A stretch of 64,000 bases of DNA from Bacteroidales bacterium (lineage in GTDB: Bacteria; Bacteroidota; Bacteroidia; Bacteroidales; GCA-2748055): the NCBI GenBank assembly GCA_021738565.1, contig JAIPBT010000006.1, positions 49,893-113,892 of the forward strand, read 5' to 3'. Numbering within the stretch: position 1 is the stretch's first letter; each line of letters starts with the position of its first letter. A program made the translations under genes and the position numbers. Shown in pieces: positions 9,039 to 18,600 of this stretch. Below the pieces are notes generated by a model. The model worked only from the letters and a program-made list of their open reading frames with translations. It made no database searches and had not been told where the DNA came from.

Positions 9039-10550
9039 ATGAACATAACGGTAATGGATACGACACTTCGTGATGGAGAACAAACATCCGGAGTTTCCTT
9101 TACAGCAGGAGAAAAGCTTAATATTGCCAGGTTGCTGTTGGAAGAGCTAAAAGTAGACAGGATTGAAATTGCTTCAGCCAGGGTTTCGGAGGGTGAATTC
9201 CTGGGAGCAAAAGCGATCTTCAAATGGGCAAAGGAGCATGGTTACCTTGACAGGGTTGAGGTGCTTGGTTTCGTAGACGGGGAAGAATCCATTGACTGGA
9301 TTAAAAAAGCCGGTGGAAAAGTGATCAACCTCCTTACAAAGGGATCCCGGAATCATTGTGAAAACCAGCTCAGGAAGACGCCCGAAGAGCATGCCTCAGA
9401 TATAAAAAATTCGATCAGGTTAGCCTATCAGCAAGGGATCGGAGTAAATATCTATTTCGAGGACTGGTCGAATGGTATGCGGAACTCCCCGGATTATGTA
9501 TATTTTATGCTGGACCAGCTGAAAGAAGAGAAGATCGAAAGGTATATGCTTCCTGACACACTGGGAATCCTGAACCACCAGGAAACCTATGAATTCTGCC
9601 TGGATATGATAGCCAGGTATCCTGACCTTGCATTTGATTTTCATGCACACAATGATTACGACCTTGCCACCGCAAATGTCTTTTCAGCCATAAATGCCGG
9701 TATTACAGGAATCCATACAACTGTAAACGGGTTGGGTGAAAGGGCCGGAAACGTTCCCCTATCAAGTGTAATCGGAATCGTCGAGGATCATTTTAAATAC
9801 AAGATGTCTGTCAATACAAAAAAATTATATGCTGTAAGTAAGTTCATCGAAACCTTTTCCGGGGTAAGGATACCTGACAACAAGCCGTTGATCGGAGAAA
9901 ATGTATTTACCCAGACAAGTGGTATTCATGCAGATGGCGATCACAAGGACAATCTCTACTTCAATGACCTGCTGCCGGAAAGATTTGGAAGGAAAAGAGC
10001 CTATGCCCTTGGAAAAATGTCGGGAAAGGCCAGCATATTGAAAAACCTGGAAGAACTTGGCATCGAGCTTTCAAAAGAGGAAATGAGGAAGGTTACCAAA
10101 AGGGTCATTGAACTTGGGGATAAAAAAGAAGTGGTAACCCAGGATGATCTCCCGTACATCATTTCAGACGTATTAAGGGGACAGCGGATCAAGGAAAAAA
10201 TCAAGATCAGGAATTATTCCCTGTCTGTTGCGGCCGGTTTGAGATCCATGGCCACGCTCAGTATCGAGATCAACAAAGAAGTGTATGAGGCCACTGCCAG
10301 TGGCGACGGTCAATACGATGCCTTTATGAAAGCACTCTGGAAGATCTACGAACAGCTTGAAATGAAACGTCCGGTGCTTGCCGACTACAATATAACAATA
10401 CCACCCGGGGGTAAAACAGATGCCCTTGTGGTATGTACCATCACATGGGAATATGAAGGCAAAAACTTTAAGACACGCGGGCTTGATTCTGACCAGACAG
10501 TTGCGGCTATCAAATCAACCATAAGAATGTTGAATGTTCTAAATACATAA
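9039..10550 (+). CDS. LeuA/CimA-type synthase (2-isopropylmalate or citramalate synthase)
   Basis: Encodes 503 residues of the DRE-TIM metallolyase family. The catalytic barrel shows [15 protein letters not shown] at residue 7, the metal-binding [16 protein letters not shown] near 204 and [11 protein letters not shown] near 231. A C-terminal LeuA dimerisation/allosteric domain occupies about 390-503. Such enzymes condense acetyl-CoA with 2-oxoisovalerate (leucine) or pyruvate (citramalate route to isoleucine). The sequence belongs to the divergent group usually found beside canonical leuA in Bacteroides-like operons, but no second synthase is present here. Substrate preference cannot be read from the sequence. 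It lies between leuD and leuB. Confidence 0.85.
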   Translation: MNITVMDTTLRDGEQTSGVSFTAGEKLNIARLLLEELKVDRIEIASARVSEGEFLGAKAIFKWAKEHGYLDRVEVLGFVDGEESIDWIKKAGGKVINLLTKGSRNHCENQLRKTPEEHASDIKNSIRLAYQQGIGVNIYFEDWSNGMRNSPDYVYFMLDQLKEEKIERYMLPDTLGILNHQETYEFCLDMIARYPDLAFDFHAHNDYDLATANVFSAINAGITGIHTTVNGLGERAGNVPLSSVIGIVEDHFKYKMSVNTKKLYAVSKFIETFSGVRIPDNKPLIGENVFTQTSGIHADGDHKDNLYFNDLLPERFGRKRAYALGKMSGKASILKNLEELGIELSKEEMRKVTKRVIELGDKKEVVTQDDLPYIISDVLRGQRIKEKIKIRNYSLSVAAGLRSMATLSIEINKEVYEATASGDGQYDAFMKALWKIYEQLEMKRPVLADYNITIPPGGKTDALVVCTITWEYEGKNFKTRGLDSDQTVAAIKSTIRMLNVLNT

Positions 10551-10591
10551 ACCAAACGTTGCCGGTAACGGCAAAGAAACACGATATCCAT

Positions 10592-11650
10592 ATGAATTTC
10601 AAAATTGCAGTATTGCCGGGAGACGGCATCGGACCCGAGATCGTTGAACAGGCATTAAAAGTTTTAAAAGCAGTGGCTTTAAAATTTAATCATTCTTTTG
10701 AATTCACAGAAGGACTGGTCGGTGCAGCTGCAATAGACCAGACAGGCAATCCCTACCCTGATGATACGCACAGGATCTGTATGGATGCCGATGCAGTTAT
10801 TTTCGGCGCAATCGGTGATCCGAAATACGATAACGACCCAAAAGCCCGGGTAAGACCTGAACAGGGCCTGCTGGCCATGAGGAAGAAACTGGGACTTTAC
10901 GCCAACATCCGGCCTGTTGCAACATTCCCCTCCCTGATCCACAAATCCCCGCTGCGCAAGGACCTTGTTGAAGGGGCAGATTTTGTAGTGATAAGGGAGC
11001 TTACCGGTGGTATTTATTTCGGCGAACCCAGTGGCAGATCTGAGGATGGCAACAAAGCTTACGATACGAACATTTACACAAAGGAAGAGGTAAGAAGAAT
11101 CGTTAACCTGGCATTTGAATATGCCCGAAAAAGGAACCGGAGGCTCACCGTGGTGGATAAAGCCAATGTCCTTGCCACGTCCAGGTTATGGAGAGAAACT
11201 GTACAGGAAATGGTTCCCGATAACAGTGATATTGAGGTTGATTACATGTTTGTAGACAACGCGGCCATGCAGATTATCCAGTGGCCAAAAAAATTCGATG
11301 TAATGGTAACCGAAAATATGTTTGGTGACATTCTGTCTGATGAGGCAAGTGTAATAACCGGGTCACTTGGACTTCTCCCTTCAGCCTCCGTAGGCATCCA
11401 CACATCGGTTTATGAACCCATTCATGGTTCCTATCCCCAGGCCGCAGGCAGAAACATTGCCAACCCGCTGGCCACAATACTATCTGCTGCAATGCTGCTT
11501 GAGGGTCTAGGCCTGACCAGCGAGGCATCTGCTGTCAGGAATGCAGTAACGAATTCAATGGATAAAGGAATTGTAACTGAAGATATTGCTAAAGGTAAAA
11601 CCTACAGCACTTCGGAGGTGGGCGACTGGATCACCGGGGCAATCGGTTGA
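10592..11650 (+). CDS. leuB: 3-isopropylmalate dehydrogenase
   Basis: Encodes 352 residues from the ATG at 10592. The frame is open from 10559, but [17 protein letters not shown] is the standard N-terminus, so the extra 11 residues are left out. The enzyme oxidises 3-isopropylmalate with NAD and decarboxylates it to 2-oxoisocaproate. Family features are GDGIGPEI, the [20 protein letters not shown] substrate loop, the [11 protein letters not shown] segment and [20 protein letters not shown] (metal-binding aspartates). It is the last gene of the leuC-leuD-synthase-leuB run and faces the convergent transporter gene. Confidence 0.96.
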   Translation: MNFKIAVLPGDGIGPEIVEQALKVLKAVALKFNHSFEFTEGLVGAAAIDQTGNPYPDDTHRICMDADAVIFGAIGDPKYDNDPKARVRPEQGLLAMRKKLGLYANIRPVATFPSLIHKSPLRKDLVEGADFVVIRELTGGIYFGEPSGRSEDGNKAYDTNIYTKEEVRRIVNLAFEYARKRNRRLTVVDKANVLATSRLWRETVQEMVPDNSDIEVDYMFVDNAAMQIIQWPKKFDVMVTENMFGDILSDEASVITGSLGLLPSASVGIHTSVYEPIHGSYPQAAGRNIANPLATILSAAMLLEGLGLTSEASAVRNAVTNSMDKGIVTEDIAKGKTYSTSEVGDWITGAIG

Positions 11651-11724
11651 TTGTTGCTTCCCCGGGTATACCTGTAAATGATTGCAATTTTTAACTGAAA
11701 TAATTGTGGCTGCACTTTACAATA

Positions 11725-13959
11725 CTATTCGATCACTTTTTTCTCTGAAGCATTCACAAAAAGAAGTTGACCCAGGTTCTCATAACCCTCAAACAACTCT
11801 TTCCCCTTGAGTTTGAGCAGTTCCCCTGTAAAACCTATGATGGTGAGCGCAGTCCTTTCAGACTTCATATTGATATCTTTCCTGAAATCAGTGTGATCCC
11901 TGCTCTCAATGATGTCAATATTCTTTGTGGTAATGGGCAAACGACCTGTGGTGATAAGGTCCTCCAGACTTTTTCGTGTTTTATCCTTCTCTTCAGGCTT
12001 GCATATCTCAAAGATGCGGATGTTGCTTTTCTTCCATACCGGATGTCCCTGTATGATAAAACTCAGGAGAATCATCAGGTGTGAATTATTGTAATCAACG
12101 GACCTGAGCCATACATCAATACCATTCCTGTAATTAATTGGTTTTGATGAACTTCCAAGTATACAAACATCAAAATTACCAGCATTTACCAGGGAGTAGT
12201 TTTCAATGATGCTGTTGAGATTTACAGGATTCCTGCGATCATACTCCAGAAGCAACATATTATTTTCCATTCCCGAAATACCAGGCAGCTGAATGGTCTG
12301 GGCGATGGCTGAAGTATAGGATGGAGAGATCAAAGTATCGATATAGACATGACTTCCAATCCCCTTGTATTGATTGACCAGTTCTGCAAGGATCGACTGC
12401 GCTTGTTTGTGGGTGGATTTTGAATAATAATCCTCAATAAGATGAATGTATGTACCAAACCCCAACCTGTGACTGATCCAATTCAACAGTTGAAATGCAT
12501 CCTGGCGCTCAAAAGAATCCTTTGAAATACATATGGCACTTGGCCTCCATTCTTTCGCCCCCCGTGATTTCCTGCTCTGTTGCAAAAATACCTGAAGAGA
12601 GCGGTTCAATTGCAGCAGTGCATTGGTAAATATGGAAACCAGGCCTTTTCTTGTTTTGTGGTAATTGCTGATATACATATAGAGCAAGATAATCAGAATG
12701 ATAGCTGCGGTCGCATATCCCGTACTGATCCTGAACATTATCCATATTGCAGTAATAAAGCCCACCAGGGAGATATACCAGCGCGACCTGAAACCGGGAC
12801 GGTACGATGGCGAAGCACCAAAATGGTACAAAAATGAGATAAGACATAATGAACCATAGGTTACCATAAAGAACATGGAAATGATGGATGCAACAGAGTT
12901 GACATTTCCAAGGGCAACAAAAACAACTGCTATGACCACAGTGACAAGGGTTGCATTAAAGGGTTCCTTTTTTTCTCCTTTGCCCCTAGCAAGAAATACA
13001 TTCATTTTTCGCGATGGGAACGAGCGGTCGCCTGCAAGCGCCTGCAGTGTTCTGGGAGCAACAAGAATAGACCCTATGGCTGATGAGATGGTTGATGCAG
13101 CAAGACCGAGCGGAATGATATAACTGCCACCCAGCGCTATCTGTGCCATGATCAACTGGTTGTTTGTCAGATCATCGATATTTGCCGAAGAAGCAAGCTT
13201 GTATACAATAAAGAAATATATGATCATCCCTGAGATGGTTGCAATGGACGTCCCCAGCGGTATCGACCTTGAAGGATTTTTAAGATCGCCCGACAATCCC
13301 ACTCCGGCTGTCATACCTGTAAACGCAGGAAAGACTATTGCAAAAACGATAAAAAAACTGTCCATGTTACGGCCTTCTAAATCCAGCAACGAGAAACTGT
13401 GCTGCATTGAAAATTCAGTCTTACCCAGAAAAAACAACAGCAGTGATATAAATAAAATGGCAACTACGATGTAAAGTAGCTTCACTCCAATATCTGCTCC
13501 CTTCTTAAGAATAATAAAGGAAAGCAAAGCAATGGATGGCAGGCTGACCACCTGCCTGGGGAGGACCATATCGAATTTAAGGGCCACCCAGTTGAAAAAA
13601 AACTCAAAGGCTTCTGTAAAGGCAATGATATAAAATGCAACACTTATCGCCTGTGAAAGGTAAAGTGTAAAACCTATGGTAGCGCCGATATTCAATCCAA
13701 ATGAACGGGAAATAATAAAATACTCCCCTCCCCCTTCAACCCTTTTGTTCGTTGCAAGTTCTGAAATGGCAAGGGCCGTGGGTATGGTAACCAGGTGACC
13801 GAGGAGGATGATCAGAATGACGCCCCAGAAGCCCAGGGTTCCAACAGCAAAACCAAATCTCAGGAAAAGAATGGCTCCAAGTATGGTGGAAATTGCAGTA
13901 AAAAATACAGGGGCAGTGCCAAAGGATTTGGAGGATGTTGCCATGAATTTTTTTGCCAA
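11725..13959 (-). CDS. SLC12 (cation-chloride cotransporter)-like APC-superfamily permease
   Basis: Encodes 744 residues: a membrane part with about 12 hydrophobic helices (about 15-465) and a soluble C-terminal domain of about 270 residues. The first helix region, FFTAISTILGAILFLRFGFAV, has the ILFLR signature of SLC12 cotransporters. The long C-terminal domain also fits SLC12 proteins rather than short amino-acid permeases. Eukaryotic members carry Na, K and Cl together; the bacterial substrates are mostly untested, so the ion specificity is inference. The gene is between leuB (convergent) and hydG (same strand, 33 bases upstream), with no functional link to either evident. Confidence 0.8.
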   Translation of the reverse strand: MAKKFMATSSKSFGTAPVFFTAISTILGAILFLRFGFAVGTLGFWGVILIILLGHLVTIPTALAISELATNKRVEGGGEYFIISRSFGLNIGATIGFTLYLSQAISVAFYIIAFTEAFEFFFNWVALKFDMVLPRQVVSLPSIALLSFIILKKGADIGVKLLYIVVAILFISLLLFFLGKTEFSMQHSFSLLDLEGRNMDSFFIVFAIVFPAFTGMTAGVGLSGDLKNPSRSIPLGTSIATISGMIIYFFIVYKLASSANIDDLTNNQLIMAQIALGGSYIIPLGLAASTISSAIGSILVAPRTLQALAGDRSFPSRKMNVFLARGKGEKKEPFNATLVTVVIAVVFVALGNVNSVASIISMFFMVTYGSLCLISFLYHFGASPSYRPGFRSRWYISLVGFITAIWIMFRISTGYATAAIILIILLYMYISNYHKTRKGLVSIFTNALLQLNRSLQVFLQQSRKSRGAKEWRPSAICISKDSFERQDAFQLLNWISHRLGFGTYIHLIEDYYSKSTHKQAQSILAELVNQYKGIGSHVYIDTLISPSYTSAIAQTIQLPGISGMENNMLLLEYDRRNPVNLNSIIENYSLVNAGNFDVCILGSSSKPINYRNGIDVWLRSVDYNNSHLMILLSFIIQGHPVWKKSNIRIFEICKPEEKDKTRKSLEDLITTGRLPITTKNIDIIESRDHTDFRKDINMKSERTALTIIGFTGELLKLKGKELFEGYENLGQLLFVNASEKKVIE

Positions 13960-13992
13960 ATGTACAACTTAAATGATTATTAATCGATACCT

Positions 13993-15417
13993 CTAGAAAT
14001 AGAGATCGCGTTCCCCCGCTTTTATCAAATTCAACCTTTCAACCAGTTTTGATTTGAATTCCATGTCATCATATTCACCGATTGTCCTGTCAATCAGTTT
14101 GTAACCATTCTCCTTTGTTATTGAGGGCGCATAATCCTCCAGGTATTCAGCAAGTGTAAGGATGGCATTTGGAGTACAGTATCTCTTTATGAAACCCGGC
14201 ACCGAAAATTCCATAAAATGTTCCCCTGTACGACCCAGCCTGTAGCATGCAGTGCAAAAGGAAGGGATATAGCCTTCCTGGATAAGTTCTTCCATCACCT
14301 CGTTCAAGGTGCGGTTGTCATTGATCTCAAATTGTTCTGAATTGATATCCTGGATCTTCCTGTTCTCCGAGTATCCCTTCATCTCAATGCGTGTCCCTCC
14401 ATCAATTTGTGATACTCCGTAACGCATAACCTCTTTCCTGATGTTTGCAGGTTCTCTTGCAGTAAGAATAAGACCTGTGTATGGCACCGCGAGGCGCAGG
14501 ATCGCCACCATACGTGTAAAATCCTGATCTGTCAGGCGGTACTGTTCATTTTCAAGGGCATTGGAAGCCCGCGTCAACCTTGGAAAAGAAATGGTATGCG
14601 GCCCCACGTTGTAAACCGCTTCAAAATGATTGACATGGCGTATAAGTGCAAGGGTTTCAAAACGCCAGTCATACAATCCCAAAAGTGCCCCGATGCCAAC
14701 ATCATCAATCCCTGCTTCCTGAGCACGGTCAAGTGATGTCAACCTGTTGTCATAATCGCGCTTTATCCCCGATGTATGGTATTTGCTATAAGTACCCCGA
14801 TGGTATGTTTCCTGAAATACCTGGTATGTACCAATACCGGCTTGCTTTACCGTCCTGAATCCATCGACATCCAGCGGAGCTGCATTGATATTTACACGCC
14901 GGATCTCTCCCCTGCCCTTTTTCACACCATAAACAGTGCTGACCGTATCTGCAATAAATTCAGCATTGTAATTGGGATGTTCGCCAAAAACAAGGATCAA
15001 CCGCTTTTGACCGGTATCTTCCAGCATTTCCACCTCTCTGATCAACTCTTCCTTTGAAAGCGTGGTCCTTTTCTGATCCCGGTTAGAAACCCTGAAACCG
15101 CAATAGGTACAATTGTTAACGCACAGGTTGCCCACATACAGGGGGGCAAAAAGCACGATCCGGTCACCATACACATTCGCTTTCAAACGTTGTGCCCCTT
15201 CCTTGATCTCCCGGATCAGCTCAGGATCCTTTGTGTTTATAAGGACTGCCGTTTCCTGTAAAGTGAGACGCTGCTTGCTCAATGACTTTTGTATGATCTC
15301 CCGTACCAGTCCGCTGTCTCCTTTATTCTGCTCAAGCACATCCCATATCTCCTTTTCTGAAATAAATGGTTGCATGGGTTCGTCCTGGATGGCATATTCT
15401 TGTGGATCGTAGATCAT
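13993..15417 (-). CDS. hydG: [FeFe]-hydrogenase H-cluster radical SAM maturase HydG
   Basis: Encodes 474 residues. The radical SAM cluster motif is C99-x3-C103-x2-C106 (LCVNNCTYCGF). The C-terminal motif C388-x2-C391-x22-C414 binds the auxiliary cluster that distinguishes HydG from the tyrosine lyase ThiH. HydG cleaves tyrosine and delivers the CO and cyanide ligands of the [FeFe]-hydrogenase active site with HydE and HydF. Those partners and the hydrogenase are not in this window. A candidate promoter lies at 15545-15552. The rest of the sequence follows HydG throughout (FGEHPNYN, VGPHTISFPRL). Confidence 0.95.
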   Translation of the reverse strand: MIYDPQEYAIQDEPMQPFISEKEIWDVLEQNKGDSGLVREIIQKSLSKQRLTLQETAVLINTKDPELIREIKEGAQRLKANVYGDRIVLFAPLYVGNLCVNNCTYCGFRVSNRDQKRTTLSKEELIREVEMLEDTGQKRLILVFGEHPNYNAEFIADTVSTVYGVKKGRGEIRRVNINAAPLDVDGFRTVKQAGIGTYQVFQETYHRGTYSKYHTSGIKRDYDNRLTSLDRAQEAGIDDVGIGALLGLYDWRFETLALIRHVNHFEAVYNVGPHTISFPRLTRASNALENEQYRLTDQDFTRMVAILRLAVPYTGLILTAREPANIRKEVMRYGVSQIDGGTRIEMKGYSENRKIQDINSEQFEINDNRTLNEVMEELIQEGYIPSFCTACYRLGRTGEHFMEFSVPGFIKRYCTPNAILTLAEYLEDYAPSITKENGYKLIDRTIGEYDDMEFKSKLVERLNLIKAGERDLYF

Positions 15418-15544
15418 ATATAGGATTTACGATACTTCGGAAGCTTGAAAAAAGATCTTTGTGATCTCCTCTCCATCAGATCTTCCTCAGGATCAGATTA
15501 TTATTGACTCCTTGATGTCAGAAATTCTTTCACCTCAGATGCTG

Positions 15545-15552
15545 CAAATGTA
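15545..15552 (-). promoter_or_regulatory. Candidate -7 promoter box for hydG
   Basis: Read on the minus strand this is TACATTTG, matching TAnnTTTG, about 128 bases before the hydG start. The leader in between has short repeated CTGA-type elements (CTGATCCTGAGG) but no riboswitch consensus that I recognise. Confidence 0.35.
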
Positions 15553-15675
15553 TGTATTGTTATTCGAATAACAATACGAAATTCAAATTAATTATTGATA
15601 TTTCCCATATTCCGCAAACATGAGTTTACATTCGCAGAAATATATTAATCCATTGCTGTTCTGTAACAGTGTCGG

Positions 15676-18600
15676 TTAGTGAATTACAATCTGCTCTATA
15701 AGTCTTCCTTCTTTGCCCTCTACCTCAATAAAATATATACCCGGGTTGATCCCTGTAATATCAAGCACAATATGGGCAGAAGAGAGTGTGTATTCAGCGA
15801 TCAATTTGCCTGTAATTTCCCTGATCCGCAGCATCTCAAATCCTTGTCCTGGCAATTCCACATGTATATAGTCATCGGAAGGAACAGGAAAAATCCTCAT
15901 TTGAGGGCCTTCAATCTTGCCCACGCCATCCACAAAGACCACGGTGATATAGAACGCATCTGTCTTTGTATTTCCAAGGTCATCACTTAATTTAAGTATA
16001 ACTTTGGTTTGGCCCTCACCTTCCGGATCTGGGGTGAAGGTAAAGACAGCCTCTCCATTTTCGGATATAGCAGATATGCTGGCATCTTCAATTATAGAGG
16101 GATCCTCTATCTGGAATTCAAGTACCAGGTTTTCAATATCACCTGCGCCGTTTGATATCCCCGAAATTACAACCTGCTGTTCACCGTCACTGCTGTTAAC
16201 AGTGATATCATCAGGCCTGTTCATTGTCAGTTGTACGGGATTATAACTGATCAGTGTGGTAATTGATGATGCCGGGAATATGATGGGACCATCACTCATC
16301 GTATAATTACCAACATCCCTGGCATTTTCGTAGCGGGTTGTCCTTATCACCTCATAGGAGTCCGGCAGATCCCCTCCCTCAAAGCGCGTGGCAACAGGTG
16401 TAAAACCTGAGTTTATGATCACCATAGCAAAGCTGCCGTCGCTATTTTCAAAAGCTGTGACCAACAACCTGGGATGGTCCGAATCCGAATCAACCCTCAC
16501 GGCTCCCGGGCGAACATACCTTGCATATTGTTTCGTGGCATAGAAACTGGAATTCGGTTCATTCCTGGTCAGCTGCACATCACCAAATGACCAGTTGGTC
16601 CAGAGGGTAATGTTGCCTGCCCATAAGGAACCGTGCATGGCCCCCGCAAGTGAAAGCGCACTGGAAAAGTTATCATAGCCAATGTGCGTTTCAGACATCC
16701 ACAATTCCTTGGGATTCTCACCGGAACTTACAAAGTTATTGAGCGACTTCCAGCCACTGTAATCCGGGAAGTCAGAATCAACGCCTGAACCATCGTAACC
16801 ATGAACTGCCACGAAATCAGTGTAGGCGTCTGCCTTGCTGTTTGTCCTGAGCTTGATTACATAATCCTCGGTACTGTATGAACTGAATCCAAATACCTGT
16901 TCGGGCATATAAAAGCCCACATGATCCAGTCCTTCAGCAGCAAACCGGTCTCCAACAACCTCAATCAGCTTGTGGAACTGATCTGGTCCGAGAATAGCGG
17001 AAGCATACGGCTCATTGAAGAACGGCTCATTCTGCAGACCAATGGCAAGCAGATCAATCCCCGCCTCTTCTTTAAAAGCCTTTACAAGTGCAGCCATACT
17101 CTCCGCAAATTCTTCATAGTAGTAGGGTTCCATGATGTTGTCTGTTTTTTCCCATTGAATGGCCTGGTTGGTGTGGTCGGTTGTCATGCTGCGTTTCATC
17201 CATGCCGGCGGACTCCAGGACGTCAGAATGAAATGCTCTACTCCGGCATTTTTCATATCCCGCATGTACTGCCAGTCGAATGCATCATAGTTGAAACCCG
17301 ACATGTTCATAACATTAGGATCGTCATTGTCATTAACAGGCTCCCACTGGTTGCTGATGATCCCCAGCCTTACCGCCGATGCCCCCATGTCAGTCACGAA
17401 CATATCAAGCCAGCGGGGTTCGTTATAAAATGCTCCGATCCCTTTGATTACCTGGTTTTTAACTGAGCGGTCCACATGTATGGAAGCATATTCGGAAACA
17501 TCGGTTGACAGAATCCTTACCCTGAAAGTAACTTCTGCAGGCTCAGCTCCCTCAGCAACAACTTCAATATTGATATCAGCATATCCTACTGATACAGGCT
17601 GAAGTGTGAGGATCAATGTGCCCTCCTCCGACAATTCTCCCTTTGAGGGATCAGGGACCACATCCGTATTGGAACTTGTGGCCGTAACCGTCACCCCTTC
17701 AATACTACCTTTTCCATTCGTGATGCCAGTTACGCTGATCTCAAATTGTTCGGTATCAGCAAAAACCGACTGATCAGAAACAGGATCTACCGTTGCGTAA
17801 ACGGGCGGTTCCGGAACTACAGCCTGGTCCCCGAGCCTGATGTTCTTCATGTAACAGACACCGGAGATCTCAGTAAATGGCCATCCCACAAGCGTACTGT
17901 GCATATTGATCAGCAAATAGTCTATTCTGCTTGCATCTATTGGGACCCCCTCACTGGTCGACATATCTCCTTCCTGCCTGTAGTCGAATGAAAGCGAAGT
18001 CCACTGCCCTACCGGAGCTTCATACTTATGATCATTGGAATTTAATATATTCCTGTTCCCATTTACATCATAGTAATAGTTCCAGTGATAGAGTGTCGGA
18101 TCAGCAGATTCTGTATATATGTCATAGGATACCAAAGGGTGTTCAACAAGATTCAGCTCCGGGTGGTGCAACACGATCCCATCCCAGGTGGATTTGTTGT
18201 TCATCTCAATCTTCAGGGCTTTTTCTTCCTGGAAATCGACAATGCTCAGTGAATACGTGGAACTTGCACCGAACATACCCAGTGATGCCGGGTCATTCAG
18301 ATCAACCACGTAGCCAGTGACAGAAGGAGCAATGGAATTTACTTCAAATACCATTTGCACCGACTGGTCACCATTGTTTTTTGTATTCCCACCGTTATCC
18401 GTAACCGTGACTGTAATGTTCACCGTACCGGTTTCATTATCTACAGGAGCCAAACTTATTACCGCCTCATGCTCCCCCTGTGTATATTGGACCGATGGAT
18501 CTGGAACGATTGCGGGATTGGAACTTGTAGCTGTGATCGCCAGGTCCTGGGTCATATTGTCACCATCAGAAATGCCTGTAAGGGTAATGGCAGCAGCACC

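Noticed and set aside
13993..15417. Annotation as ThiH, tyrosine lyase of thiamine synthesis
   Set aside because: The C-terminal auxiliary-cluster cysteines C388, C391 and C414 and the length of 474 residues fit HydG, not ThiH.
15418..15552. hydG leader as a possible TPP riboswitch, because of CTGAGG and CTGATC elements and the ThiH-like product
   Set aside because: The second conserved TPP block is missing, and the protein has the HydG-specific C-terminal CX2CX22C motif, so a thiamine link is not expected.
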